Of a stretch of DNA of 64,000 bases, positions 42,087 to 50,512 are shown in pieces. The stretch lies in assembly GCF_901447155.2 (NCBI RefSeq), contig NZ_LR588419.1, positions 17,079 through 81,078 on the forward strand, in the 5' to 3' direction. The translations under genes were made by a program, and so were the position numbers. This DNA is from Peptoniphilus catoniae (lineage in GTDB: Bacteria; Bacillota; Clostridia; Tissierellales; Peptoniphilaceae). Each line of letters starts with the position of its first letter. The stretch's first letter is position 1. The notes under the pieces are model-generated. The model saw only the letters and a list, made by a program, of their open reading frames with translations, searched no databases and was not told where the DNA came from.

Positions 42087-44903
42087 ATGAAAAAGAAACT
42101 ATTTGCAATTATGTTAATCTTTGTTTTTGTCTTTTCCTTTAAGGCGCAAGTTTTTGCAGAAACTTTACCTACAGATGAAAAGGAAGAAACAAAAGAAGTA
42201 AAAACTTTAATGGTAAATGAAAAAGAAGAAGCAAGAACTTTAATGGAGGACGAAAAACTTTTAAGAGCACCATCTTTAGAAAAAACTTTCATTTTGACAG
42301 AACTTGATAAGGCCACAAATACAGAAACAGAAATTGGTCAGTATGACACTTTGTTTAAAGCCATGGAAGCGCTTTCTAAAAGGGATCGAAATAATAAAGA
42401 CTATGTATTAACTTTGACAAAAGATTATATAGACTTTAATGTAGAGGGTACATATAATGTTCAAAATGTTAATTTGACTGTAAAATCCGACGATAACGGT
42501 CCTCATACTCTTAAAGCATCTTTTTATAACCCTGCGTCACAAAGGCAAGGATACGCTTTTTTATTTAGCGACACTTCCAATATAAAATTTGAAAATATTA
42601 CTCTAGATGGAGAAGGAAAGTCTCCTTTTATATCTACCACCAGATCTCATTATGATCAAATGTCTTACCCTACTGTAACTTTGGGAAATGGCACCCTTGT
42701 ACAAAATTTTGTTGCAGTAACAGATGGAGGAGCAGAATTTAATTCTCCAATTGAAATTGACGGCAAGCTTATAATTGAGGATGGTGCAACTATAAAGGAC
42801 AACACCAATAATAAAAGTGGTAAAGGGATAATTTACTGCACTAGAGGAGAAATTGAAATTAATGGCGGAACTTTTGAAAATAATGAATCTTCTAATTATG
42901 GCGGACTTATTATGGCCTTTAGTGACGTTAAAGTTACAATTAATGGCGGTGAATTTGTAGGCAATAAAGCAAAAAATGGAGGAGTTATATACTCAAACGG
43001 AGAATTAAATATTAACGGCGGTAATTTTGTAAACAACCAAGCAAGTTATGTAGGTGGAGTTGTACATGCCGGAGCAAAAGCACAAGTCAAAATAAAAAAT
43101 GCAAACTTTGCAAACAACTCTGGTAATTTTGGCGGAGCAATTTATACAAGTAATTCAAAAAATGTAATAATTGAAGACTGTGATTTTAATTCCAATGTAT
43201 CAGGATTTGGAGCAATTTATTTTAACGGTGGCTCCAATGAGTCAATAAAAAACTCAAGATTTAATAATAATTTCGCATTTAAGATAGGTAGTGCTATATA
43301 CAATCGCAATAGCGATGTTAAGGTCGAAAATTCAGAATTTAAAAATAATGGAGAAATTACTGACTCCGGTAAAACATACACTTGCGTACATGGCGGAGCG
43401 ATAGCAGTAGAAAAATTAAATAATGATAATACAAAGCTAACTGTAAAAGCTTCTACTTTTGAGGGTAATAAAGCAGAAAAAGATGGAGGAGCAATTCACA
43501 CAAGTGACAGCAAATATGAACCTGTAATTGATCCCAATACCGACTATAAAACCCTTGATATTGACGGAGATACAGTTTTTAAAAACAACAGTGCTTCAGG
43601 TTATTTCAATCCCCCTGAAAACATAAGTGAACTTGCAAATATAAAATTTAAAGAATCATCTTTTAAAGGAACGGATAAAGTTAAACCAGATCATATACTT
43701 AATAATTACGATATTAATTACAAAGCAAATATAGTTGTAACCTATAATCCAAACAATGGAGATAAGGTCTATGAAGACAAATTAAAAGGCAATGACATTA
43801 GCCAATATGTAATTAAATCAGATAAAGATGTAAACTTTACAAATAATGCTAAACTTTTAGGATGGTCAAGGGATAAAAACGCTACTGAACCTGAATACAA
43901 AGTTGGAGATAAGGTTGATTTAAACAGCAACTTATATCTATATGCCGTTTGGGAAAAAAGTGTAGTTGTAACCTATGATCCCAACAACGGAGATAAAGTA
44001 TATGAGGATAAATTAGAAGGCGGTAATATTAGCCAATATGTAATTAAATCAGATAAAGATGTAAACTTTACAAGTAATGCTAAGCTTTTAGGATGGTCAA
44101 GGGATAAAAACGCTACTGAACCTGAATACAAAGTTGGAGATAAGGTTGATTTAAACAGCAACCTATACCTATATGCCCTTTGGGCAAAAAAAGAAGTGCC
44201 TACACCCCAACCAAGGCCAGCTATTGAAGTCGGCACACTTATAAGACCCCTTGAACAAAAAGTTGAACCTAATGTAGAAACTCATATAGCCTACATTAAA
44301 GGTTATCCCGACAACACTGTAAGACCTGAAGGAAGCATTACAAGAGCAGAGGCTGTTACGATGCTGGTAAGGCTTAAAGGCTACCCACTTATAGAGGCAA
44401 GGGAAATCTTTAAGGATGTAGAAAAAGATAAATGGTACTCACCCTATATAGATGCTGCTTACAGACAAGGTATTCTAGAAGAAAAAGAAGGAGAGCTATT
44501 TAGACCTGATGAAAATATTACAAGAGGAGAGCTCGCACAGCTAATAAGCCACATAGACAAAAAAAGTGATGCAAAGGCCCCCTTCACCGACATAGAAGGT
44601 TACAAATACAAGGATGCCATAGACCAAAGCTACGGTAACAAAAGAATAATGGGATATCCGGACAACAGCTTCAGACCAAATGCTCAAATAACAAGAGCAG
44701 AAACTGCGGCGATGCTTAACAGGCTCTTTGACAGATCAGTAAAGGAAGAAGGGCTTAGAAATGTAGCTACAGATGGATTCAAAGACCTAAAGGATAAAAG
44801 CTACTGGGCATATTATGAGATTATCGAAGCGTCCTACACTCACAACTATATAAGACTAAATCAAAATACCATAGAAGAATTATGGAAGACAATAATAAAA
44901 TAA
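42087..44903 (+). CDS. beta-helix surface protein with InlB-type repeats and three SLH domains
   Basis: A 938-residue cell-surface protein. The signal peptide runs to about residue 24 (AQVFA). Residues about 190-490 form a right-handed beta-helix with recurring GGAIY and GGxFxNN rungs. Two nearly identical Listeria-Bacteroides-type repeats follow (about 550-703), each ending in LYLYA-x-W. The last 190 residues contain three S-layer homology domains, with YIKGYPDNTVRPEGSITRAE, a DENITRGELAQL part and the third MGYPDNSFRPNAQITRAE. SLH domains bind pyruvylated wall polymer, so anchoring is non-covalent. Beta-helices of this kind often bind or cut carbohydrate; no catalytic residues are obvious. 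GAGGAG precedes the ATG. Confidence 0.9.
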   Translation: MKKKLFAIMLIFVFVFSFKAQVFAETLPTDEKEETKEVKTLMVNEKEEARTLMEDEKLLRAPSLEKTFILTELDKATNTETEIGQYDTLFKAMEALSKRDRNNKDYVLTLTKDYIDFNVEGTYNVQNVNLTVKSDDNGPHTLKASFYNPASQRQGYAFLFSDTSNIKFENITLDGEGKSPFISTTRSHYDQMSYPTVTLGNGTLVQNFVAVTDGGAEFNSPIEIDGKLIIEDGATIKDNTNNKSGKGIIYCTRGEIEINGGTFENNESSNYGGLIMAFSDVKVTINGGEFVGNKAKNGGVIYSNGELNINGGNFVNNQASYVGGVVHAGAKAQVKIKNANFANNSGNFGGAIYTSNSKNVIIEDCDFNSNVSGFGAIYFNGGSNESIKNSRFNNNFAFKIGSAIYNRNSDVKVENSEFKNNGEITDSGKTYTCVHGGAIAVEKLNNDNTKLTVKASTFEGNKAEKDGGAIHTSDSKYEPVIDPNTDYKTLDIDGDTVFKNNSASGYFNPPENISELANIKFKESSFKGTDKVKPDHILNNYDINYKANIVVTYNPNNGDKVYEDKLKGNDISQYVIKSDKDVNFTNNAKLLGWSRDKNATEPEYKVGDKVDLNSNLYLYAVWEKSVVVTYDPNNGDKVYEDKLEGGNISQYVIKSDKDVNFTSNAKLLGWSRDKNATEPEYKVGDKVDLNSNLYLYALWAKKEVPTPQPRPAIEVGTLIRPLEQKVEPNVETHIAYIKGYPDNTVRPEGSITRAEAVTMLVRLKGYPLIEAREIFKDVEKDKWYSPYIDAAYRQGILEEKEGELFRPDENITRGELAQLISHIDKKSDAKAPFTDIEGYKYKDAIDQSYGNKRIMGYPDNSFRPNAQITRAETAAMLNRLFDRSVKEEGLRNVATDGFKDLKDKSYWAYYEIIEASYTHNYIRLNQNTIEELWKTIIK
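43734..44195 (+). repeat. 231-bp tandem duplication within the SLH protein gene
   Basis: Two 77-codon units (43734-43964 and 43965-44195) encode the InlB-type repeats and are almost identical at the DNA level, including silent positions over most of their length. This indicates a recent duplication. Confidence 0.85.
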
Positions 44904-44905
44904 AT

Positions 44906-44937
44906 AAAAAAATCGCTCTTAAATGAGCGATTTTTTT
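44906..44937. terminator. bidirectional terminator
   Basis: AAAAATCGCTC pairs with GAGCGATTTTT around a short loop, with A-run before and T-run after, between convergent genes. Confidence 0.9.
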
Positions 44938-45006
44938 ATTTATTATTAACTTATTTAATTAAAAGCTTTAATAATTCAGACCTAAATAATCTTAAATACT
45001 TTTAGC

Positions 45007-45540
45007 CTATAAATCTCTACTAAGGTCCTCTTCCTTATCATAGCTAACCTCAATTGAGTCGGCATTTATAAAAATTCTTAAAGACGTCCAGTATTCTTCC
45101 CAAGTAATAAAGCCTTCAATTTGAAAGAACCTATAGCCTTGACTATAATAGAGCCAATTTATAGATGCATTTTTAATAATACCGAATTTGCTTTTTAAGC
45201 CCCGGGATGTATAGGCGTGATAGAGTCCATTTAAATCTGTAGAAATGGCATCTAACTCAACAATTTCTTTACCCTTAAACTTAGAGAACTCATCCTCTTT
45301 ATAAAGCAGTAAGGAAGATGAATCATAATCAACCCCCTTAAAGGAAAGCTCAACATTAGAAATCATACCTTTAACCTCCATGTTTTCATTAAGCAAATAA
45401 CCTCTGTCAAGCTTAAATACAAGCTCCCTTCTTTGAGGAGGAAGACAAATTTCTACTATATTCTCATCATGAAAATCAAAGGGAAAAATTTTATTCTTTT
45501 TTAAATCCAGGTAAATAATATCGCCTCCCTTTAAAGCCAA
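45007..45540 (-). CDS. uncharacterised 177-residue protein at the end of the hydrogenase/ABC operon
   Basis: I do not recognise this protein. It is cytoplasmic, without signal peptide or membrane span, and begins ALKGGDIIYLDLKKNKIFPFDFHDENIVEIC. It is rich in beta-prone segments, acidic at the C-terminus, and contains aromatic clusters (NWLYYSQGYRFF, WEEYWTSL). The start lies 9 bp after the ATPase gene, so it is the last gene of the operon that begins with the ferredoxin-like protein and hydrogenase. A role as regulator or accessory factor of that operon is only a guess. Confidence 0.6.
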   Translation of the reverse strand: MALKGGDIIYLDLKKNKIFPFDFHDENIVEICLPPQRRELVFKLDRGYLLNENMEVKGMISNVELSFKGVDYDSSSLLLYKEDEFSKFKGKEIVELDAISTDLNGLYHAYTSRGLKSKFGIIKNASINWLYYSQGYRFFQIEGFITWEEYWTSLRIFINADSIEVSYDKEEDLSRDL

Positions 45541-45549
45541 TAAGTCTTA

Positions 45550-46179
45550 CTATAAATTATCCGTCTCTTTTTCTAAAATCAAATTTTTTAACTCCCTTTC
45601 CAGGATTTCTTGAAGATTGTTATAGCTTGTTCTATAAGTTGCCTTTATAGACAAGGGTGGTCCGTCAACTAGAATAATTTCATCACAAAGGTCTATTGCA
45701 GATTTTATATCGTGACTTACCATAATAAGCTCTTCCCTTTTGCTGATAAGGTTCTTTATAAGCTCCTTTCTACCTTCATCAAGTCCCTGAAAGGGTTCAT
45801 CTAATACCAAGATCCCGGGGCAAGCTAAAGCTCTTGCAAGACAAACTCTCTGACACATTCCCCCTGAAAGCTCTTTAGGTCTTTTGTCCTTGTCATTTTC
45901 CAAATCCATAATCTTTAACCACTTTATAGCCTTATCTTTTCCCATAACCATGGCCAGGTTTTCTTCTGCTGACAACCAAGGTATAAGCCTTGGCTCTTGA
46001 AAGACCATTGAAGCCTTTATTTTTTCAACCTGTCCCTCTGCTTTTTCCAAGCCGCAAAGAATTCTTAACAGGGTTGTTTTTCCTGCGCCTGATGGTCCTA
46101 AAATCCCTAAACCTTTTGCATCGGTTTTATAAGTGAAGTCTTTTAAAATTCCTTTAAAGTTTACGTGACTTAATTCCAA
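45550..46179 (-). CDS. NitT/TauT-type ABC transporter ATP-binding protein
   Basis: A 209-residue ATPase, short for the family. Walker A is GPSGAGKTTLL, the signature LSGGMCQRVCLARAL and Walker B LVLDEPFQGLDEG. The loop VFQEPRLIPWLSAEENL is typical of SsuB/TauB/NrtD proteins. The signature carries two cysteines that are unusual. The best start is TTG 46179, nine bases after AAAGG, inside the permease gene; the frame also opens at ATG 46203. It overlaps the permease by 26 bp. Confidence 0.85.
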   Translation of the reverse strand: MELSHVNFKGILKDFTYKTDAKGLGILGPSGAGKTTLLRILCGLEKAEGQVEKIKASMVFQEPRLIPWLSAEENLAMVMGKDKAIKWLKIMDLENDKDKRPKELSGGMCQRVCLARALACPGILVLDEPFQGLDEGRKELIKNLISKREELIMVSHDIKSAIDLCDEIILVDGPPLSIKATYRTSYNNLQEILERELKNLILEKETDNL

Positions 46180-46882
46180 CTTGCACCAACCTTTCCATGG
46201 CAAAGCTTAAAAGGACTAAAAGCAGAGTCCAGGCAAAAAGATCTGCCGTTTCCAAATAAGTTTTACTCTCCATAATCTTTCGTCCTATAGAAAAGGGACT
46301 GAAGCTAAGAACCTCTGCTGCAACTCCTGCTTTAAAGGCAAGACCTGTAGCCTGTCTTAGGGCGGTGGACAGATGTTTTATAGCCCAGGGCAAATCATAA
46401 TTTATAAATCTTTTAGAAGGCTTGATTTCAAAAACTTCCATCATTTCTAAAAGTTTTTTATCTCTTGATATAACTGAAGCTTCTGTCGCCGTCCAAAATA
46501 TAGGCATGGCCATTAAAAAGCTAATGAGAATAGGCAAAAAATTTGAATTAAGCCACAAGAGTGCCAGCATTATAAAGCTTACTACAGGCACACTTTTAAG
46601 CATAGTAAGCCAAGGGTTTAAAAGCTGTCCGGCCTTTGGAGAAAAGCCTGTTAAAAACCCTAAGGGTAATCCCACAGCCAAGGCAAGAAAAAGTGCAAAA
46701 GCAACTCTAATACTTGATACTACTAAAATTATATAGCTTTCCCTTGATGCCAGTATATTAAAAAGAGCTGCCAGGGTCTTAATAGGCCCCGGCAGATACA
46801 AATCATTTCCTACTATTAAAGAAATCAGTCCCCAAATGGGAATGCAAAAAAACCATGCTAGAGGTTCACTAATTCGCTTCAT
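46154..46882 (-). CDS. NitT/TauT-type ABC transporter permease
   Basis: A 242-residue permease of the SsuC/TauC/NrtB family with about six spans. The SIRVAFALFLALAVGLPLGFLTGF segment near 65 and the altered EAA loop around LLEMMEVFEIKPSKRFINYDLPWA are the family landmarks. The start ATG 46882 is 14 bp inside the binding-protein gene, with GGAAG upstream. The family imports sulfonates, nitrate, bicarbonate, or thiamine precursors; the actual cargo is not readable. Confidence 0.85.
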   Translation of the reverse strand: MKRISEPLAWFFCIPIWGLISLIVGNDLYLPGPIKTLAALFNILASRESYIILVVSSIRVAFALFLALAVGLPLGFLTGFSPKAGQLLNPWLTMLKSVPVVSFIMLALLWLNSNFLPILISFLMAMPIFWTATEASVISRDKKLLEMMEVFEIKPSKRFINYDLPWAIKHLSTALRQATGLAFKAGVAAEVLSFSPFSIGRKIMESKTYLETADLFAWTLLLVLLSFAMERLVQVGIKSRKL

Positions 46883-47774
46883 AAAAATCATCTTCCGGTA
46901 AAGCTCCACCTATTGCCTTGGGATTTTCTTCCATAAGCAATTGTAAAAAGGCTTCCACATCTTCTTTAGACTCTTGAGGTTTAAGATAAACAATGCCTGA
47001 AGAAGGCAAAGCTTTTTCCGCCAAGCTCTCATCTTCTAAAATTCCATAGGACTTAATAAGTCCTGCTGCAGCTTTAGGATCATTTAAAACCTTGTCTACA
47101 GAACTTTCATATTCCTTTAAAAATTTTTCAATTTCATTGCCCTTTTCTTTCAACTTATCCTCAGTTGTAATAAGGCAACCCATAGTAAGTAGATGTCCTG
47201 TCTTTTCCTTGTAGGCTTCAGCTAAATTGTAAGCAAGCTGACCGCCTTCTATTTTATTAAGATAAAGGCTTACAAAGGGCTCCGGTAAAAGGTAATAGTC
47301 TCCTCTATTTTCACTTGCAGATGCTATAACATCACTATGAGTTGGCAAATAATCCACCTTTACATTTATCCCTTTAGTTAAATAGTTTAAGATATACATG
47401 GGAGTTGCCCCTTGACCTGCACTGACAATGGTTTTTCCCTCCAGGTCTTCAAAATCATTTAAAGGCTCCTTACCCAATAAATAAAGATTTCCCACTGTAT
47501 TAACAGCTAAAAGGCGAACCTGTCCATCCATTTTTTGATAAAGGTTGGCTGCCATATTTATAGGAACCATGGCAAGATCTGCTTCCTTTCCCGTAACCTT
47601 GCCTAAAATCTCATCAGGTGCTGATACTAGGTCCATAGTCTTTGCAGCCTTTGTATAAACAAGTCCCATAGAAGTAGGTCCCTTTAAGCTTACAAGTTTA
47701 AGATCTTCTTCCTTGGAACAAGCCGCTAAAATCACTAGCATTAATATAATTAACAGTTTAAGCTTTCTTTTCAT
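46869..47774 (-). CDS. NitT/TauT-type substrate-binding lipoprotein
   Basis: A 301-residue lipoprotein of the NMT1/THI5-like family. The signal KRKLKLLIILMLVILAAC ends in the lipidated cysteine. The early LKGPTSMGLVYTKAAKTMD and ADLAMVPINMAANLYQK parts follow the family pattern of two-lobed binding. ATG 47774 is chosen because GGAG lies at 9 bp. It begins 32 bp after the hydrogenase stop, so it is transcribed with the hydrogenase. The context suggests import of something the redox enzyme or its cofactor needs, but this is inference. Confidence 0.83.
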   Translation of the reverse strand: MKRKLKLLIILMLVILAACSKEEDLKLVSLKGPTSMGLVYTKAAKTMDLVSAPDEILGKVTGKEADLAMVPINMAANLYQKMDGQVRLLAVNTVGNLYLLGKEPLNDFEDLEGKTIVSAGQGATPMYILNYLTKGINVKVDYLPTHSDVIASASENRGDYYLLPEPFVSLYLNKIEGGQLAYNLAEAYKEKTGHLLTMGCLITTEDKLKEKGNEIEKFLKEYESSVDKVLNDPKAAAGLIKSYGILEDESLAEKALPSSGIVYLKPQESKEDVEAFLQLLMEENPKAIGGALPEDDFYEAN

Positions 47775-47806
47775 TAAAATTTTCTCCATAGTTAAAATAT
47801 TTATAG

Positions 47807-49300
47807 TCAATCTTTAATTATAGGATTGTCCATAGGCTTTTCGTACTTGCTCTTATTTTTAAAAGCCTCAAGGGCTTTTTTCGCTCTTGAAACTGATGCC
47901 AGAACTCCCGGTCCTCCTATACAACCCCCAGGACAGGCCATACCCTCTAAAAGATAACCGTCCTTTCTACCTGCCTTCGCCATACGCATAATCTTAACAC
48001 ATTCATGAAGACCGTCAGCCTTTTCGTGAAGAACCTCCCTTTCAGGGTCAAGGGTTTTGATTACACTTAATACAGCTTCAGCAACTCCTCCTGAGCTTGC
48101 AAATCCTCTTCCTAAACTTGAAGCGTCATTAATTTCCTCTTCAACATCAAGCTCCGGAAGTTCTATATCCCTTGCTACAAACATTCCCATAAGCTCTTCA
48201 AAAGTAATAACAAAGTCAACATAAGGAGCCACATTTTCATTAAGGGCTTCCAATTTTTTGGATATACACGGTCCTATAAAAACAATTTTTGCATCTTTAT
48301 TGTTTTTAGAAATATATTTAGCTGTAGCAACCATAGGTGAAGAACTGTCGGAGATATGAATCATTTCATCAGGGAATACCCTTTTTACCATGTCGGCCCA
48401 GGAAGGACAACAGCTTGTTGCCATATAGTTAAGCTTATCAGGTACATCTGATAAAAACTCCTTAGCCTCTTTCATAGTTTCAATATCTGCTCCCATTCCC
48501 ACTTCCATTACATCATCAAAGCCAAGCTTCCTGATTCCTGCAAAAATTTGAGAAGGAGAAACCATAGGTCCGAATTGACTGATAAAGGCAGGTGCCACAA
48601 TTGCCAAGTGCTTTTTGCCGCTCCTAAGAGATTTTACAAGCTGATAAATTTGAGATTTGTCGGCAATAGCCCCAAAGGGACAATTTGCTAAACATTGACC
48701 GCAAGATACACACTTATCCTCTTCAATTTTAGCCCGTCCTAAATGATCTGATGAAATTGCATTTACACCGCAAGCCATGGCACAAGGTCTATCATATTTT
48801 ATAATTGCATTATAAGGGCAAGCATCCTTGCAGCGGCCGCACTTAATACATTTTTCCTGATCTATGTAAGCACTTGATCTTTTCATGCTGACAGCACCTA
48901 CAGGACAAACATTCATACAGGGGTGAGCTAGGCACTTTCTACAATTTGACGTTACCTCAAGGGTTTTTGTAGGACATGCTTCACAGGCAAAACTTATAAC
49001 ATTAACCAAAGGTTTATTTAAAACGCGTTGATCTATATCTACCTCATCTATACCTGCGGCTAAGTGTCCAAGCTCTGCTGCAGTCCTTGCAGGAAGCCCC
49101 AAGGTTAAACGAAGCCTTTCTCCTACAATGGCTCTTTCCTTAAAAACACTGTCCCTATAGTTTGCCACTTCTCCGGGGATAATCTTTATAATAGCTTCTC
49201 CAAGCCCCTTTGCAAGTTCCTCATCACTATAAGCAAGTCTTGCAACCTCAGCAAAAACTTTACGTCTTATAGTAAGAATATCAGTATAATTTTCAAACAT
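47807..49300 (-). CDS. [FeFe]-hydrogenase, group B
   Basis: A 497-residue hydrogenase that interconverts protons and H2 using ferredoxin-type electrons. The H-cluster motifs are TSCCPSW (295-301), GPCISKK (343-349) and EGMACPGGCIGGPG near 450. In most group A enzymes the second motif begins MPC; GPC is typical of group B. N-terminal to them lie cysteine clusters for one unusual and two ferredoxin-type [4Fe-4S] centres (CxxCxxHPCMNVCP near 120-132, CIKCGRCKDACP near 151-161, CVSCGQCLANCP near 197-208). No signal peptide. The HydE/F/G maturases are not in this window. It follows the ferredoxin-like gene by 9 bp. Confidence 0.92.
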   Translation of the reverse strand: MFENYTDILTIRRKVFAEVARLAYSDEELAKGLGEAIIKIIPGEVANYRDSVFKERAIVGERLRLTLGLPARTAAELGHLAAGIDEVDIDQRVLNKPLVNVISFACEACPTKTLEVTSNCRKCLAHPCMNVCPVGAVSMKRSSAYIDQEKCIKCGRCKDACPYNAIIKYDRPCAMACGVNAISSDHLGRAKIEEDKCVSCGQCLANCPFGAIADKSQIYQLVKSLRSGKKHLAIVAPAFISQFGPMVSPSQIFAGIRKLGFDDVMEVGMGADIETMKEAKEFLSDVPDKLNYMATSCCPSWADMVKRVFPDEMIHISDSSSPMVATAKYISKNNKDAKIVFIGPCISKKLEALNENVAPYVDFVITFEELMGMFVARDIELPELDVEEEINDASSLGRGFASSGGVAEAVLSVIKTLDPEREVLHEKADGLHECVKIMRMAKAGRKDGYLLEGMACPGGCIGGPGVLASVSRAKKALEAFKNKSKYEKPMDNPIIKD

Positions 49301-49309
49301 AAACTCCCC

Positions 49310-49573
49310 CTAGTTATCCTTATTTAAACTTTCCTGATATGCGTCCACAATTTTCTTAAGATTTCCTTGGAAGGTGGCTTTCTTTATTAATTCACCGTCA
49401 ATTAAAACATAAGGACATCCGTTTTCGTCCTCCTTGCATTTTTTCATACAAGTTGATGTTTCTATTTCCAAATCAAAATCAGGAGAACTGTCCCTTAATG
49501 CCTCAAGCTGATCGAAAATAGACATTGCTCCTGTCATAACACAACGTGAACCCATGCAAATGGTAATTTTCAT
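49310..49573 (-). CDS. thioredoxin-like [2Fe-2S] ferredoxin (NuoE C-domain type)
   Basis: An 87-residue protein with the thioredoxin-like [2Fe-2S] fold found at the C-terminus of NuoE/HydC. The four ligands are expected in CMGSRC (about 6-11) and STCMKKC (about 44-50). It probably docks with the hydrogenase encoded 9 bp downstream and passes electrons to it. ATG 49573 has AAGGGGTG at 5 bp; the frame extends upstream without such a site. Without a NuoF/HydB-type NADH subunit in the operon, an NADH link cannot be claimed. Confidence 0.85.
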   Translation of the reverse strand: MKITICMGSRCVMTGAMSIFDQLEALRDSSPDFDLEIETSTCMKKCKEDENGCPYVLIDGELIKKATFQGNLKKIVDAYQESLNKDN

Positions 49574-49621
49574 AAAACACCCCTTTTTACTTTTCATCTA
49601 CCCCATAAGCTTACATAAGGA

Positions 49622-50452
49622 CTAATTGTCCCTAGAACTTTTTAAAAACCTCACTGTATTTTTAATATCAGTAGTATCCCTCATATTAAACCTTTTAATT
49701 TCATAAGGATCCAAATTTCCAACCTTAGAAGCTGTTTTATCAGCTCCTACAAAACCAATTTTAAGTCCCGCATCCTTAGCAGCCTTTTTTACATCGTCAT
49801 TAACCATGGCGCCGGGATAAGAAATAGCCGTTGGAAAAACCGAGGTTCTTTCATAAATAACAGTATTATTCCAAATAAGATCATCAGTAATCTTCTTTAG
49901 ATAATCCTCTCTACTTTCATCCTCTCTTTTTACACTTAACCATGTTTTACCCTTATTCGCTCCATCTTGGAAAAGATCGTGAAGATTATAGGTATGACTT
50001 CCAAAATCAACAAGACCGGATTCCGCCATCTCCTGAATTTGATCAAAAGTTAAAAACCCTTGTCTACCCACATAAGAACCTATTATAAAAATTGAAGCCT
50101 TAACCTTATATTTTTTAAGTATGGGAAAAACATTGGTATAATTATCCGCGTAACCATCATCTAAAGTAATCATCACGGGATTCTCAGGCAAAGCCTTTCT
50201 GCCATAAACAATATCCTCCACATCCTTAAGATCTAAAAAAGTAAAATTACTTTCACTTAAAGACCTCACCATATCATCAAATTTTTCGCAAGAAACAACA
50301 TATTCATTAGCTTCTTCATTGTCGTCTCTTATGCTATGATAAGTTATAATTGGAATTGTACCGGAGCCTACAGTTCTTATATAATTAAAGTAATAAAAGA
50401 ACCCTAAAGCAAAAATAAAAATCAGCAGAGCCGGCTTTAAAAGTTTTTTCAT
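49622..50452 (-). CDS. membrane-anchored polysaccharide deacetylase
   Basis: A 276-residue extracytoplasmic deacetylase with one N-terminal membrane helix (about 5-24). The NodB motifs are MITLDDGYADNYT near 123 and the metal-binding FGSHTYNLHDL near 175. The SYPGA segment near 225 is the arginine-replaced third motif. The long loop before DDGY and the SHTYNLH motif are of the kind seen in Gram-positive peptidoglycan or wall-polymer deacetylases. ATG 50452 has AGGTG upstream; the longer open frame would overlap the divergent methyltransferase gene. It differs from the cytoplasmic deacetylases at 15-17 kb. Confidence 0.88.
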   Translation of the reverse strand: MKKLLKPALLIFIFALGFFYYFNYIRTVGSGTIPIITYHSIRDDNEEANEYVVSCEKFDDMVRSLSESNFTFLDLKDVEDIVYGRKALPENPVMITLDDGYADNYTNVFPILKKYKVKASIFIIGSYVGRQGFLTFDQIQEMAESGLVDFGSHTYNLHDLFQDGANKGKTWLSVKREDESREDYLKKITDDLIWNNTVIYERTSVFPTAISYPGAMVNDDVKKAAKDAGLKIGFVGADKTASKVGNLDPYEIKRFNMRDTTDIKNTVRFLKSSRDN

Positions 50453-50512
50453 AAAACACCTCATGCTGATTTTACCATATATTATAAAAACTTTATATAG
50501 TCGGGAGGAAGT

